From Jejuia pallidilutea (lineage in GTDB: Bacteria > Bacteroidota > Bacteroidia > Flavobacteriales > Flavobacteriaceae): 64,000 nucleotides of DNA. Where the stretch lies: assembly GCF_002973595.1 (NCBI RefSeq), contig NZ_PVEO01000001.1, positions 558,001 through 622,000 on the forward strand. The letters run 5' to 3'. Positions 33,688 to 42,930 of this stretch are shown here, piece by piece. Made by a program: the position numbers and the translations under genes. Numbering within the stretch: the first letter of the stretch is position 1; every line of letters starts with the position of its first letter. Under the pieces are notes generated by a model. It had not been told where the DNA came from. It saw only the letters and a list, made by a program, of their open reading frames with translations, and made no database searches.

Positions 33688-35052
33688 ATGCGAAAGATTT
33701 TAGTTATTGGTTCAGGTAAATCTACTTCTTACCTTTTAAAATATTTATTAAGCAAATCTGCTTCGGAACATTTGCATATAACGATAGGCGACCTTAATGT
33801 ATCTAACATTAAAAACTTGTTACACAATCATGCCAATGCCAATGCAATACCACTAGATGTTTTTAACGATCAGGAACGCTTAAAAGCCATTAAAAACTCT
33901 GATATTATTATCTCCATGCTTCCCGCTAGCTTTCATACTATTGTGGCAAAAGACTGTGTTACTTTAAAAAAACACATGGTTACCGCATCTTATGTAAGTA
34001 CAGACATGATGTCTCTAGATAAGGAAGCGAAAAAAAATGGTGTTATTTTAATGAATGAAATTGGTGTAGATCCCGGTATCGATCATATGAGCGCCATGAA
34101 TGTTCTAAATAATATAAGAGACAAAGGCGGTACCATACTATTATTTGAATCTTTTACAGGAGGATTAATTGCTCCGGAAAGCGACACTAACTTATGGCAC
34201 TATAAATTTACGTGGAACCCAAGAAATGTGGTTATTGCAGGCCAAGGCGGTACTGCAAAGTTTATACAAGAAGGCAGTTATAAATACATTCCTTACCAGC
34301 GTTTGTTCAGACGTACCGAGTTTTTAGATATTGAAGGCCACGGAAGGTTCGAGGCCTACGCAAACCGCGATTCGCTAAAATACCAAAGTGCCTATGGTTT
34401 AGAGAATGTAAAAACCTTATACCGTGGCACTATGCGACGTGTAGGTTTTAGTCGTGCATGGCATATTTTTGTAACCCTTGGGATGACGGACGATAGCTTT
34501 ACCATAGAAGATAGCGAATCCATGAGCTACCGCGACTTTACCAATGCATTTCTCCCCTATAGCCATAAAGATTCGGTGGAATTAAAATTAAGGCACGAAT
34601 TAAAGATAGACCAAGATGATGTGGTTTGGGACAAACTTGAAGAACTCGATATTTTTAATGCTAATAAAAAAGTAGGACTTAAAAATGCAACACCAGCCCA
34701 AATTCTCCAAAAAATATTAATGGATAGCTGGACACTGAGTAAGGATGATAAGGATATGATTGTGATGTACCATAAATTTGGATATGAACTCAACGGAAAA
34801 AAACACCAAATAGATGCTAATATGGTAGTTTTGGGCGAAGACCAAACCTATACCGCTATGGCCAAAACCGTTGGCCTACCTGTTGCCATGGTTACACTTG
34901 CTATTCTAAATGGTAAAATTACAAGCCCTGGCGTTCAAATTCCCATAACCAAAGAAATTTATCAACCTATTTTAAATGAATTACAGGAATTTGGCATTCA
35001 GTTTAATGAAAAACATGTGCCTTATTTGGGGTATAATCCTTTGAACAACTAG
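33688..35052 (+). CDS. Saccharopine dehydrogenase family protein
   Basis: 454 residues. N-terminal Rossmann domain (ILVIGSGKSTSYLLKYLLSK) and the family middle region (MNEIGVDPGIDHMSAMNVLN). Members catalyse glutamate-forming or NAD(P)-linked steps of lysine metabolism, for example oxidation of saccharopine. Bacterial paralogues have other, often unknown, substrates. The gcdH-type dehydrogenase near the left end would fit lysine catabolism, but the two genes are 27 kb apart, so this is only suggestive. Ends at a terminator at 35082. Confidence 0.85.
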   Translation: MRKILVIGSGKSTSYLLKYLLSKSASEHLHITIGDLNVSNIKNLLHNHANANAIPLDVFNDQERLKAIKNSDIIISMLPASFHTIVAKDCVTLKKHMVTASYVSTDMMSLDKEAKKNGVILMNEIGVDPGIDHMSAMNVLNNIRDKGGTILLFESFTGGLIAPESDTNLWHYKFTWNPRNVVIAGQGGTAKFIQEGSYKYIPYQRLFRRTEFLDIEGHGRFEAYANRDSLKYQSAYGLENVKTLYRGTMRRVGFSRAWHIFVTLGMTDDSFTIEDSESMSYRDFTNAFLPYSHKDSVELKLRHELKIDQDDVVWDKLEELDIFNANKKVGLKNATPAQILQKILMDSWTLSKDDKDMIVMYHKFGYELNGKKHQIDANMVVLGEDQTYTAMAKTVGLPVAMVTLAILNGKITSPGVQIPITKEIYQPILNELQEFGIQFNEKHVPYLGYNPLNN

Positions 35053-35081
35053 GTAATCATTATTTTTTTAAACAATAGCAT

Positions 35082-35116
35082 ACCTGTCGGGTTTTAAAAA
35101 CCCAACAGGTCTTTTT
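35082..35116 (+). terminator. Rho-independent terminator after the saccharopine-type gene
   Basis: ACCTGTCGGGTTT (35082-35094) pairs with AAACCCAACAGGT (35098-35110), one G-U pair, then a short T-run. 29 bases past the stop. Confidence 0.82.
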
Positions 35117-35201
35117 AAAGTATATGTTCAATAATTATGTTTTGGCTACAACATACAATTTAAGGGGTTAGCGTTATTCGGTCATAAAAAATATGTACAT
35201 A

Positions 35202-38200
35202 CTAAAGATTTAAGCCTTTAGTTTGTGCTTCACCTTTGTTGTTACTCACTCGCACAAAATAAATACCCTTTGGCCACTTGTCTTTTTTAATGTCCACCCT
35301 TTTCTGTTTTATCTGTTGTACCTTAAATATTGTAGCACCATACATGTCTGCTATCATAATGGCATAAGTGCCTTTTGTCTTTTCATTCGCTATACTGCTA
35401 CTAGTTGCAGTTTTTGATGTATTAGGATTGGTATCGCCCTCTATAATTTCTAAACTTAAGCTAGGGCTGGACGAACCAGATGTCGTCCTAAAACCAAAAC
35501 CTCCACCGCCAGAGCCAAAGCTTAGCGATAAAAAGGTAACTGGTCCCCAACCGCAGTTGTCCCTAATACGCACTGTAACAATACCTGACGTATTTTGCGA
35601 CGCATATACTTGGGCATAATTAGTATTGTTGGCCATTAAGGTAAAGTTGCCCGAAACCTTTTCCCACTCCCATTCTAAAGTTCCTGGTGGCGTACTAAAG
35701 GTAATGGACTCCCATGTGTACAATGGAAAGTTAAAACTGGCTACCTGGTTACCATTACTATCATAAATAATGGGGCGTTGCGCTCCTGTTTGGATGGTTT
35801 TTGTTATTTCTACTGAATCATTACAATCTGTATCAATACTAGCAGTTAATACGCCCTCACCAGCAAAAAGACCGTTTGGTGTTATGGTAACGCTATGACC
35901 ATTTGGTGTTATCGTAAAACCTCCCGATGGATTTATACTCCAGTTAACGGTAACATTTGATGGTAGGCTGCTTATTGAGTAGTTACTTGAACTAGATGTA
36001 CAAACCTGACTAGGCCCTGATATTCTTAGTCCTAAAGTACCTGTACATGTTGTAGACGCACAGGAAAAATACGCTGAAGTATCCCTCAACTCATCCATCA
36101 ACCAATTGCCATTATTCAGTGTAAATTGAATATGCTGTTCACTTGTAATATCATTTGTAAAAAAATTATGAAATGGTGTGTTTTTAAGGGCTGGAGGAGG
36201 TGAAAGTGGTGAGTAAGCCTTTGCCAAGTCTCCTGCATTAATTGTTTGTGTCCCACTTCCTATATCTAAACTACTAAAAGTAGGGATAAAATTGAACTCA
36301 CGCTCTAAAACGAAAGCATTTACCTCGGGAGGCAATGTTACAAAAGTATCAATATTGTATACACCACCACCAGCATTATCTAAAGGCAACATACTTGATG
36401 AAGAATTTACTGTTTCTTCATCTATTAAGTCTTCATGTATGATTATAAAGCCCAATACCTCTTTTCTTATAAAAATTTTCCCTTTGTAGATTTGTTGAGA
36501 TTGTTGGTTTGGTAATGCCCTAAGATTAAATTGCGCTTTAATGTCTGTATCAAAAGAAAAAACTGATGACAAATATTTTAGTGGATTTGTAATATTTAAT
36601 AACGGTAGAACCATATGAGATACCACCTTTGGTAAATCTATTGTCTCATTAACATCTACTAAAGTACCATAAGCATCAAAACCTAATGGTGTTCCACATT
36701 CTGAACCATTGGCTATAGCTATATTACGAATGTTGCCCTGAGTTGGGTATCCCATGTTTGATAGCCCTGTGGAAAAGGTATGAAACAATGTGCTATTATC
36801 CACAGAAACACCATCTCCCGTTCCTTCTAATTGATAAACAAGCATCTGTTGTGCAGCAGGGGTTTGCAATAATGCCAATCCCTCTTCCAATTCTGGTATA
36901 TGATCTGATATATCTGCAACATTAATATTAAAAATACTAAAAAATACAGGAATACTTATTTGCTCACCTACCAAATGCCGTACCATAGCCTGATAAGCCA
37001 AAGGCACATTGGCCCCTTGGTGTGGCGCATCATGGCTGATGTAGAGTTTTGTATCGTGAGTTTCACTTTTAATTTCCATGTCTCGTAAGGCATAACGGGC
37101 AATTAAACCGCCCATGCTCATGCCCAAAACCACGTTTTGCTCTGTACTTCCCGCCGCAGTTTTTCTAGCATTTACGGTATCAATTACCGCTTCTACCACT
37201 AGGGCATTACGCTGTATAAAATCAGTGCCATTTACAAAATCTATAAACACCAAATCGTAGTCTTCATCTTCTATCGCCTCATTCAAAGTATATAAAATTG
37301 CTGGATCTGGATTTATGTCTACTTCTATTCCCCCTGGATCATCTCTGTCAATAAAACTACGGTAATTAAAACTTCCATCGGGATCAAAACCCTCTACTAC
37401 TATCAAAGGTTTGGTTAGTTCGGTATGGCCTTCGGCAAGTTCAATAGTTACATTAGCGGCATTGGCTACACCTTGCCACACAGCACCAGTAATAACTTCT
37501 GTATTTGCACCTGCCCCATCAAAACGTGCCATAGGCCCGCCCTGGGGCGCTATATAATCTACCCAAATTTTGGAATGGCTATACAGCGTAGTGCCACCAG
37601 CATATACAAACTTATATTTTAGGGTTTTTACACCACCAGAGGTGTACGTTACACTTTTGGCCGTATTTAAAGCTACGGTTTGGTAACCAGAGCCATTACC
37701 AAAATCTATCTGTATTTGGTTTAGCGCAGCACTGGTATTGGTATATACCATGGTACTGGGCAGTTTAAAGGTAAATGTATGCCCTTGTAGTTGTGTTTTA
37801 AGTGGGGTTACCGCGAAGACGGTTTTGGTATCGTAGGGGTTTCTCCCCGCAACATCATAAATACGGTCGTTACTTACCGTTACATCGCCATTGGTGTAAG
37901 CATTGGCTTTGTATTGTTGGTACGTGTAATATTGGGCTGCTAAAAAGTATGTTTTTGTGCCTGTTTGTTGGGTTTTTAAGTTATTAAATACCGTACTTGG
38001 ATTTGTCATATTTTGTGCAACCGTACCTACGCGCATGGTGTACAGTGAACTGTACAGCGATTGCCATTGGGTTTTATCTACAAGGTTATCTGAAGCAATG
38101 GCACCATTATAGGCTTCAACCTCATTAAAGCGGATACCAAATTCCTTTAGATACCCAGTAGTTACCTTGGTTTTATCGATGTTTCCAAAGATGTGTTGCA

Positions 38201-38282
38201 TCCGGTTATAGTAGCTGTTGTTTTGTGCATTACCGTAAAAAAAGGCAATACAGAGCCCTATAAAAACGAGTAGTTTTTTCAT
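35202..38282 (-). CDS. Large secreted protein with alpha/beta-hydrolase (esterase) domain and C-terminal T9SS-type domain
   Basis: 1026 residues. Signal peptide (LCIAFFYGNAQ). The first ~300 residues are beta-rich, of unknown type. An alpha/beta-hydrolase domain follows: LIVVEGFDPDG and VVLGMSMGGLIARYAL near residue 390, the nucleophile elbow GxSxG with its Ser; then ISHDAPHQGANVP. Lipase-like, substrate unknown. The region around 780-900 is rich in Cys/Gly and resembles Ig-like folds. The C-terminal segment (DMYGATIFKV, PKGIYFVRVSNN) looks like a T9SS type A domain. Its first 76 residues are duplicated in the stump at 39038-39261. Confidence 0.78.
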   Translation of the reverse strand: MKKLLVFIGLCIAFFYGNAQNNSYYNRMQHIFGNIDKTKVTTGYLKEFGIRFNEVEAYNGAIASDNLVDKTQWQSLYSSLYTMRVGTVAQNMTNPSTVFNNLKTQQTGTKTYFLAAQYYTYQQYKANAYTNGDVTVSNDRIYDVAGRNPYDTKTVFAVTPLKTQLQGHTFTFKLPSTMVYTNTSAALNQIQIDFGNGSGYQTVALNTAKSVTYTSGGVKTLKYKFVYAGGTTLYSHSKIWVDYIAPQGGPMARFDGAGANTEVITGAVWQGVANAANVTIELAEGHTELTKPLIVVEGFDPDGSFNYRSFIDRDDPGGIEVDINPDPAILYTLNEAIEDEDYDLVFIDFVNGTDFIQRNALVVEAVIDTVNARKTAAGSTEQNVVLGMSMGGLIARYALRDMEIKSETHDTKLYISHDAPHQGANVPLAYQAMVRHLVGEQISIPVFFSIFNINVADISDHIPELEEGLALLQTPAAQQMLVYQLEGTGDGVSVDNSTLFHTFSTGLSNMGYPTQGNIRNIAIANGSECGTPLGFDAYGTLVDVNETIDLPKVVSHMVLPLLNITNPLKYLSSVFSFDTDIKAQFNLRALPNQQSQQIYKGKIFIRKEVLGFIIIHEDLIDEETVNSSSSMLPLDNAGGGVYNIDTFVTLPPEVNAFVLEREFNFIPTFSSLDIGSGTQTINAGDLAKAYSPLSPPPALKNTPFHNFFTNDITSEQHIQFTLNNGNWLMDELRDTSAYFSCASTTCTGTLGLRISGPSQVCTSSSSNYSISSLPSNVTVNWSINPSGGFTITPNGHSVTITPNGLFAGEGVLTASIDTDCNDSVEITKTIQTGAQRPIIYDSNGNQVASFNFPLYTWESITFSTPPGTLEWEWEKVSGNFTLMANNTNYAQVYASQNTSGIVTVRIRDNCGWGPVTFLSLSFGSGGGGFGFRTTSGSSSPSLSLEIIEGDTNPNTSKTATSSSIANEKTKGTYAIMIADMYGATIFKVQQIKQKRVDIKKDKWPKGIYFVRVSNNKGEAQTKGLNL

Positions 38283-38305
38283 GATTTTAAAGAAAATAAT
38301 TTATG

Positions 38306-38824
38306 TTATGGGATGTATTTTACATCGAACCGACCTTCAGTAATTTTTATATCCATACAATTATCTGTGACCGTTGAAAACTCAAATGTCCCAGACAATA
38401 TAAAATTTTGATTATCTACATTAGAAAATATAATCGAACCTTGGTAAGCATCTTCTATATCATATCTACAATTATCTATAATATTGAAATCAGTATATTT
38501 TGAGAGCTTTACTAAGCTATAAGAAATATTCTCTTCTAAAGGCCCTCCAACAAACATAGCAATATCAATATCAATATTTTCATTTGTTACCCCCCCCCCT
38601 AATTGCAATTGATTTTGCTGATATATTGCAGTTATTTTTCTAGTATTAGAGACGTCAATAGCTTCACCATTTACCAAATAGCCAAACGTATTTTCTCCAG
38701 TTTGTGTTGGTGGTGGTAGTTGATCTATAGGGTCTATCGGGGTATCGTCATCGTCTTTACAATTTGTGATACTTAAAAGCATTAGGCTTAATATTAATAG
38801 TGTGAATGTGCTTAACTTTTTCAT
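38306..38824 (-). CDS. Lipoprotein of the DUF6252-like type, with in-frame G10 tract
   Basis: 172 residues with lipobox (LSITNC, Cys22) followed by an acidic/proline linker. The body (TFGYLVNGEAI ... FILSGTFEFSTV ... ITEGRFDVKYIP) fits a family of small Bacteroidota lipoproteins I know as DUF6252-like; function unknown. It sits directly before the esterase gene (23-base gap), so the two are coupled. Codons 76-78 lie in a run of ten G (plus-strand C 38590-38599). With nine G the frame reads TAA at once; with eleven, TGA after three codons. A paralogue lies at 39295-39786. Confidence 0.75.
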   Translation of the reverse strand: MKKLSTFTLLILSLMLLSITNCKDDDDTPIDPIDQLPPPTQTGENTFGYLVNGEAIDVSNTRKITAIYQQNQLQLGGGVTNENIDIDIAMFVGGPLEENISYSLVKLSKYTDFNIIDNCRYDIEDAYQGSIIFSNVDNQNFILSGTFEFSTVTDNCMDIKITEGRFDVKYIP

Positions 38825-38997
38825 GGGTTTTTATTTTTATTCAATATTAAAATACTGCTTTTTTTGAGAGAAGTTAAGGCTTGAATATACAGTAGAGAGG
38901 TTTTACATATTCACTAAACCTTAAAAATAGTATTTTTTTAAAACGTTATAAATTTACATGTTATTATGTACTTTTTTTTATGACAAATGTTAGGTTT

Positions 38998-39261
38998 CTA
39001 AAATTTTTCTGAATTTTTATTGCCAATATCTAATAATGATTGCCATTGGGTTTTATCCACCAGATTATTACTGGCAATGGTACCGTTATAGGCTTCAACC
39101 TCATTAAAGCGGATACCAAACTCCTTTAGATAACCCGTAGTTACCTTGGTTTTATCGATGTTTCCAAATATGTGTTGCATCCGGTTATAGTAACTGTTGT
39201 TTTGTGCATTGCCATAAAAAAAGGCCATACAGAGCAGTGTAAAAACGAGTCGTTTTTTCAT
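38998..39261 (-). pseudogene. Truncated copy of the esterase gene (first 76 codons plus junk)
   Basis: 87-residue reading frame. Residues 1-76 (signal peptide and NNSYYNRMQHIFGNIDKTKV) match the N-terminus of the large esterase nearly identically, with four changes in the signal peptide and two near residue 62. Homology stops near 39038, after the shared GATTGCCATTGGG; the last 11 residues (LDIGNKNSEKF) are unrelated and run into a TAG. The catalytic domain is absent, so this is a decayed copy left by a tandem duplication. It lies downstream of the second lipoprotein, as in the intact cassette. Confidence 0.85.
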
Positions 39262-39294
39262 AATTTTAAAGAATTAATATGTTAATAGTTTATT

Positions 39295-39786
39295 TTAAGG
39301 GATATATCTCATATCGAAACGTCCATTTGTTACAATTAAAGTTTCGCAATTTTCTTTAGTGGTAGAAAATTCAAACGTACCAGAAATGATATGATTAGTA
39401 CGATCTACTTTTGAAAATATTATGAAACCCTCATAGGTGTTTTCAAAATCATAATAACACTTTGCTGGACCATCGTCATCTTCTATAAATCTAGCATCTC
39501 CTAACAAAGAATACTCTCTATTTATTTCAATAGGTTCAGAAACAAGCATGTAAATACCCCCCAATTGAATAAAGCCTCCTTGATAAATGGCTGTCATATT
39601 ATTGCTATTAGTTGTAGATAAAGGCTCACCATTCACTAAACACCCAAACGTATTCTCACCAGTTTGTGTTGGTGGTGGCAGTTGATCTATAGGGTCTATC
39701 GGGGTATCGTCATCGTCTTTACAACTTGTAGTGCTTAAAAGCATTAGGCTTAACATTAATAGTGTGAATGTGCTTAACTTTTTCAT
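39295..39786 (-). CDS. Paralogous lipoprotein (DUF6252-like), second copy of the cassette
   Basis: 163 residues from the ATG at 39786; an ATG at 39795 is also in frame, but the paralogue has no equivalent. Lipobox (LSTTSC, Cys22). The first ~45 residues are nearly identical to those of the gene at 38306; the rest has diverged (ISGTFEFSTTKENC, VTNGRFDMRYIP remain). At the position of the paralogue's G10 tract it has only six G. DNA similarity extends upstream of both starts (the AATACTGCTT region), which shows that promoter, lipoprotein and esterase start were duplicated together, about 970 bases apart. Confidence 0.75.
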   Translation of the reverse strand: MKKLSTFTLLMLSLMLLSTTSCKDDDDTPIDPIDQLPPPTQTGENTFGCLVNGEPLSTTNSNNMTAIYQGGFIQLGGIYMLVSEPIEINREYSLLGDARFIEDDDGPAKCYYDFENTYEGFIIFSKVDRTNHIISGTFEFSTTKENCETLIVTNGRFDMRYIP

Positions 39787-40068
39787 GGGTTTCATTTTTT
39801 TTATTCAATCTAAAATACTGCTTGTGTTTAGAGAATTGTTAAGCCTTTGGTCATGTAGAGAGAAGTTGTACCCAAAGCTTTAAAAGCAGTAGTTTACTTT
39901 AAATGATAGGTTAAAATTACTTTAGATTGTTGTTGTGATGTATGATTTTTATCATGTTTTTAAGTTTTTACCTACATTTTTATTAAAAGTCTTACTAGAC
40001 ACATTCGCCAAAAAAATGTTTCTATTTGCAATCAAATTATTACATTTACCTTTTAATTCATAACACAT

Positions 40069-40533
40069 ATGGCAAAAAAGAAACAAACCGAGATTGATGG
40101 TATAGACAAAAAAATACTGCGTACTTTAATGGAAGACGCCCGAACCCCCATTTTAGAAATTGCTAGAAACGTAGGTATTTCGGGGGCAGCCATTCACCAA
40201 CGTTTGCGTAAATTAGAAAAATCTGGACTTTTAGCGGGTTCTAAATTCGTGGTAAACCCAGAGGTTTTAGGTTTTGATACTATGGCATTTGTAGGTGTGT
40301 ATTTCGACAAAGCTGCCGATGCCCCTCTAATTATAAAACTCCTAAAACGAGTTCCTGAAGTTTTAGAATGCCACTATACTACCGGAAACTGGAATGTTTT
40401 CCTAAAAGTAATTTGCAAAAGTAACGACCATTTAATGCAAACGCTAAACAGCATTCAAGAAATTAACGGGGTATCGCGTACAGAAACGTTTATTTCTTTA
40501 GCGCAATTAATACAGCGCCAGGTAAAAATCTAA
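40069..40533 (+). CDS. Lrp/AsnC-family transcriptional regulator
   Basis: 154 residues. N-terminal winged helix-turn-helix (IDGIDKKILRTLMEDARTPI followed by LEIARNVGISGAAIHQRLRK). C-terminal RAM/ligand domain (about 70-154: FDTMAFVGVYFDK, LECHYTTGNWNVFLKVIC, GVSRTETFISLAQ). Such proteins respond to amino acids and often regulate amino-acid metabolism genes. Its targets here are not evident. Divergent from the lipoprotein cassette with 282 bases between; no operator-like dyad stands out. Confidence 0.93.
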   Translation: MAKKKQTEIDGIDKKILRTLMEDARTPILEIARNVGISGAAIHQRLRKLEKSGLLAGSKFVVNPEVLGFDTMAFVGVYFDKAADAPLIIKLLKRVPEVLECHYTTGNWNVFLKVICKSNDHLMQTLNSIQEINGVSRTETFISLAQLIQRQVKI

Positions 40534-40620
40534 TAAAAGTCAACCTTTTAACGCAACCATTTCGGTAATTTAACATCTTATAATAAGTTAAATTTTACTA
40601 ATTCTGCAATAGGCACTCAA

Positions 40621-41172
40621 ATGAAAAAAATTATTTTACTTATTCCGTTCTTGTGTTTTAATTTAAGCTTGCAAGCCCAAGAAAAAGAAACGACTGATGA
40701 AAAAACCAGTATTTTTGAAAGAAAACACGAAGTAAGGCTTGGTGCCATTAAACTTTTAGCAGGTGGCATTTTTGAAGGTGCTTACGAGTACATCATAGAC
40801 TCAAACCAAGGCTTTGGAGCTTATATGCTTGTGAATTTTGACTCTAGCAGCGATTGGTTTGAAAATTATTCGTTAACACCCTATTACAGAATGTACTTTC
40901 AGAGCAATGAAGATTATGGTGCTAAAGGCTTTTTTGTTGAAGGATTTACATCATTTTTTTCTAGTGATTTTGATTTTGAAGATGTTGTTTTTAGAAATGA
41001 TGATCAAAAAGATGTTTTTGATATTGCTATCGGTATATCACTGGGAAAAAAATGGATTAACACTGCTGGATTTGTCTTTGAGCTAAAAGTAGGAGCAGGA
41101 AGAAACCTTTTAGGAAATACAGATAGCGATGCTATTTTAAAAGCTGATTTTTATTTAGGCTACCGATTTTAA
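40621..41172 (+). CDS. Small outer-membrane-type protein (DUF3575-like)
   Basis: 183 residues. Signal peptide ends at about 19 (LQAQ). The rest alternates in beta-strand fashion with aromatic ends (VRLGAIKLLAGGIFEGAYEY, LTPYYRMYF, IGISLGKKW) and ends in Phe (DFYLGYRF), as in outer-membrane barrels. Similar to DUF3575 proteins, whose function is unknown. It starts 87 bases after the Lrp gene and ends at a terminator. Confidence 0.65.
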   Translation: MKKIILLIPFLCFNLSLQAQEKETTDEKTSIFERKHEVRLGAIKLLAGGIFEGAYEYIIDSNQGFGAYMLVNFDSSSDWFENYSLTPYYRMYFQSNEDYGAKGFFVEGFTSFFSSDFDFEDVVFRNDDQKDVFDIAIGISLGKKWINTAGFVFELKVGAGRNLLGNTDSDAILKADFYLGYRF

Positions 41173-41195
41173 TAAACTCTAGTTCTGCAAATCAT

Positions 41196-41230
41196 AAAAC
41201 CCTAACTTTTCTAGCTAGGGTTTTGTTTTT
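41196..41230. terminator. Terminator between the barrel protein and glyS
   Basis: AAAACCCTA (41197-41205) pairs with TAGGGTTTT (41216-41224), extended by imperfect pairs, with T residues after. It serves the plus-strand gene and possibly convergent glyS. Confidence 0.75.
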
Positions 41231-41274
41231 TTTGATATGGTACGAAACTAAGTTTGGTTTTTAAATGAGTGCTT

Positions 41275-42819
41275 CTATTTCATTTTTTGCAACCAATTCC
41301 TAACATCAACGTCTTTCTTAATAATTGCTCTTAAATCATCAATCTTTACGCGTTCCTGTTCCATAGAGTCTCTATGGCGAATAGTAACTGAATTATCTTC
41401 TAAAGTATCATGATCTACGGTAATACAGAAAGGGGTTCCGTTGGCGTCTTGTCTTCTGTAACGGCGTCCCACAGCGTCTTTTTCATCGTAAATAACGTTG
41501 AAATCCCATTTTAATTCTTCAATAATGTTGCGAGCTATTTCTGGCAAACCGTCTTTTTTCACCAATGGTAAAACAGCTGCTTTTACAGGCGCTAAAACAC
41601 TTGGTAATTTTAAAACTGTTCTTGTAGTGCCATTTTCTAATTCCTCTTCTTGTAGTGAATTAGAAAATACAGCTAAAAACATTCTATCTAAACCAATAGA
41701 GGTTTCTAACACATAAGGTACATAGCTTTTGTTTTCTTCAGGATCGAAATACTGTAATTTCTTTCCAGAGTATTTTTCGTGCTGGCTTAAATCAAAATCA
41801 GTTCTAGAATGTATACCTTCTAACTCTTTAAATCCAAACGGGAATTTAAACTCTATATCTGCGGCAGCATCGGCATAATGTGCTAATTTCTCATGGTCGT
41901 GAAAACGGTAATTCTCCGCGCCCATCCCTAAAGACAAATGCCATTTCATTCTGGTTTCTTTCCAATGCTCGTACCATTCAGTCTGTGTGCCTGGTTTAAT
42001 AAAAAACTGCATTTCCATTTGCTCAAACTCGCGCATTCTAAAAATAAATTGTCTCGCCACAATTTCATTTCTAAACGCCTTACCTGTTTGCGCTATTCCA
42101 AAAGGAATCTTTAAACGGCTAGTTTTCTGCACATTCAAAAAGTTAACAAAAATACCTTGGGCCGTTTCTGGTCGCAAATACAAATCCATAGCATTTTCGG
42201 CAGATGCGCCAAGTTTAGTACCAAACATGAGGTTAAATTGCTTAACATCGGTCCAGTTTTTACTTCCAGTCATAGGATCTGCAATCTCCAACTCCTCAAT
42301 CAAGGCCTTAACATCGGCTAAATCTTCATTTTCTAAAGATTTTGCCATACGAGACAAGGTTGTATTTATCTTTTCTTGATACCCGAGCACTCGTGCGTTT
42401 GTAGATAAAAATTCTTCTTTATTAAAAGCTTCACCAAAACGTTTTTCGGCTTTGGCAACTTCCTTATCAATTTTAGCTTCAATTTTTGCACAGTAATCTT
42501 CTATTAAAACATCTGCTCGATAGCGTTTTTTGGAATCCTTATTATCAATTAAAGGATCGTTAAACGCATCTACATGTCCCGAGGCTTTCCAAGTGGTAGG
42601 ATGCATAAATATTGCAGCGTCTATACCCACAATATTTTCATTCATCTGTACCATGGCACGCCACCAGTAGTCGCGAATATTCTTTTTTAATTCTGCACCG
42701 TTTTGGGCGTAGTCGTAAACTGCGCTTAAACCATCGTAAATTTCACTGCTTTGAAATACATACCCGTACTCCTTTGCATGCGAAATAACCTTCTTAAATG
42801 TATCGTCTTGATTTGCCAT
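41275..42819 (-). CDS. glyQS: Glycyl-tRNA synthetase (single-chain, dimeric type)
   Basis: Class II synthetase charging tRNA-Gly. 514 residues from the ATG at 42819 (MANQDDTFKKVISHAKEYGY). Motif 2 region RNEIVARQFIFRMREFEQME, motif 3 region ETSIGLDRMFLAVF, and the C-terminal anticodon-binding domain (VLAPVKAAVLPL, DAVGRRYRRQD). An upstream ATG-like start at 42867 would add 16 residues but lies before the -7 box (42825-42832), so the shorter form is right. The transcript would begin at about 42818, which means almost no leader. Confidence 0.95.
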   Translation of the reverse strand: MANQDDTFKKVISHAKEYGYVFQSSEIYDGLSAVYDYAQNGAELKKNIRDYWWRAMVQMNENIVGIDAAIFMHPTTWKASGHVDAFNDPLIDNKDSKKRYRADVLIEDYCAKIEAKIDKEVAKAEKRFGEAFNKEEFLSTNARVLGYQEKINTTLSRMAKSLENEDLADVKALIEELEIADPMTGSKNWTDVKQFNLMFGTKLGASAENAMDLYLRPETAQGIFVNFLNVQKTSRLKIPFGIAQTGKAFRNEIVARQFIFRMREFEQMEMQFFIKPGTQTEWYEHWKETRMKWHLSLGMGAENYRFHDHEKLAHYADAAADIEFKFPFGFKELEGIHSRTDFDLSQHEKYSGKKLQYFDPEENKSYVPYVLETSIGLDRMFLAVFSNSLQEEELENGTTRTVLKLPSVLAPVKAAVLPLVKKDGLPEIARNIIEELKWDFNVIYDEKDAVGRRYRRQDANGTPFCITVDHDTLEDNSVTIRHRDSMEQERVKIDDLRAIIKKDVDVRNWLQKMK

Positions 42820-42824
42820 AGTTG

Positions 42825-42832
42825 CAAAAATA
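42825..42832 (-). promoter_or_regulatory. -7 promoter box of glyS
   Basis: TATTTTTG on the minus strand fits TAnnTTTG. It ends 5 bases before the ATG at 42819, so the mRNA is probably leaderless or nearly so. Confidence 0.5.
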
Positions 42833-42930
42833 TAAAACCACGGGTAACTGTGTATGTTCTTTGGCAAAAATTAAAGCGGTATAACATTATTTTTTTACTT
42901 AAGTTTACAATACAAGTAATTATAGCCATA

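Noticed and set aside
42820-42867. Longer glycyl-tRNA synthetase start (16 more residues)
   Set aside because: It lies upstream of the -7 box; MANQDDTF at 42819 fits the family.
42751-42930. N-terminal extension of the ComF-like protein
   Set aside because: It would run through glyS and its -7 box; the TTG at 42931 gives the normal ComF length.
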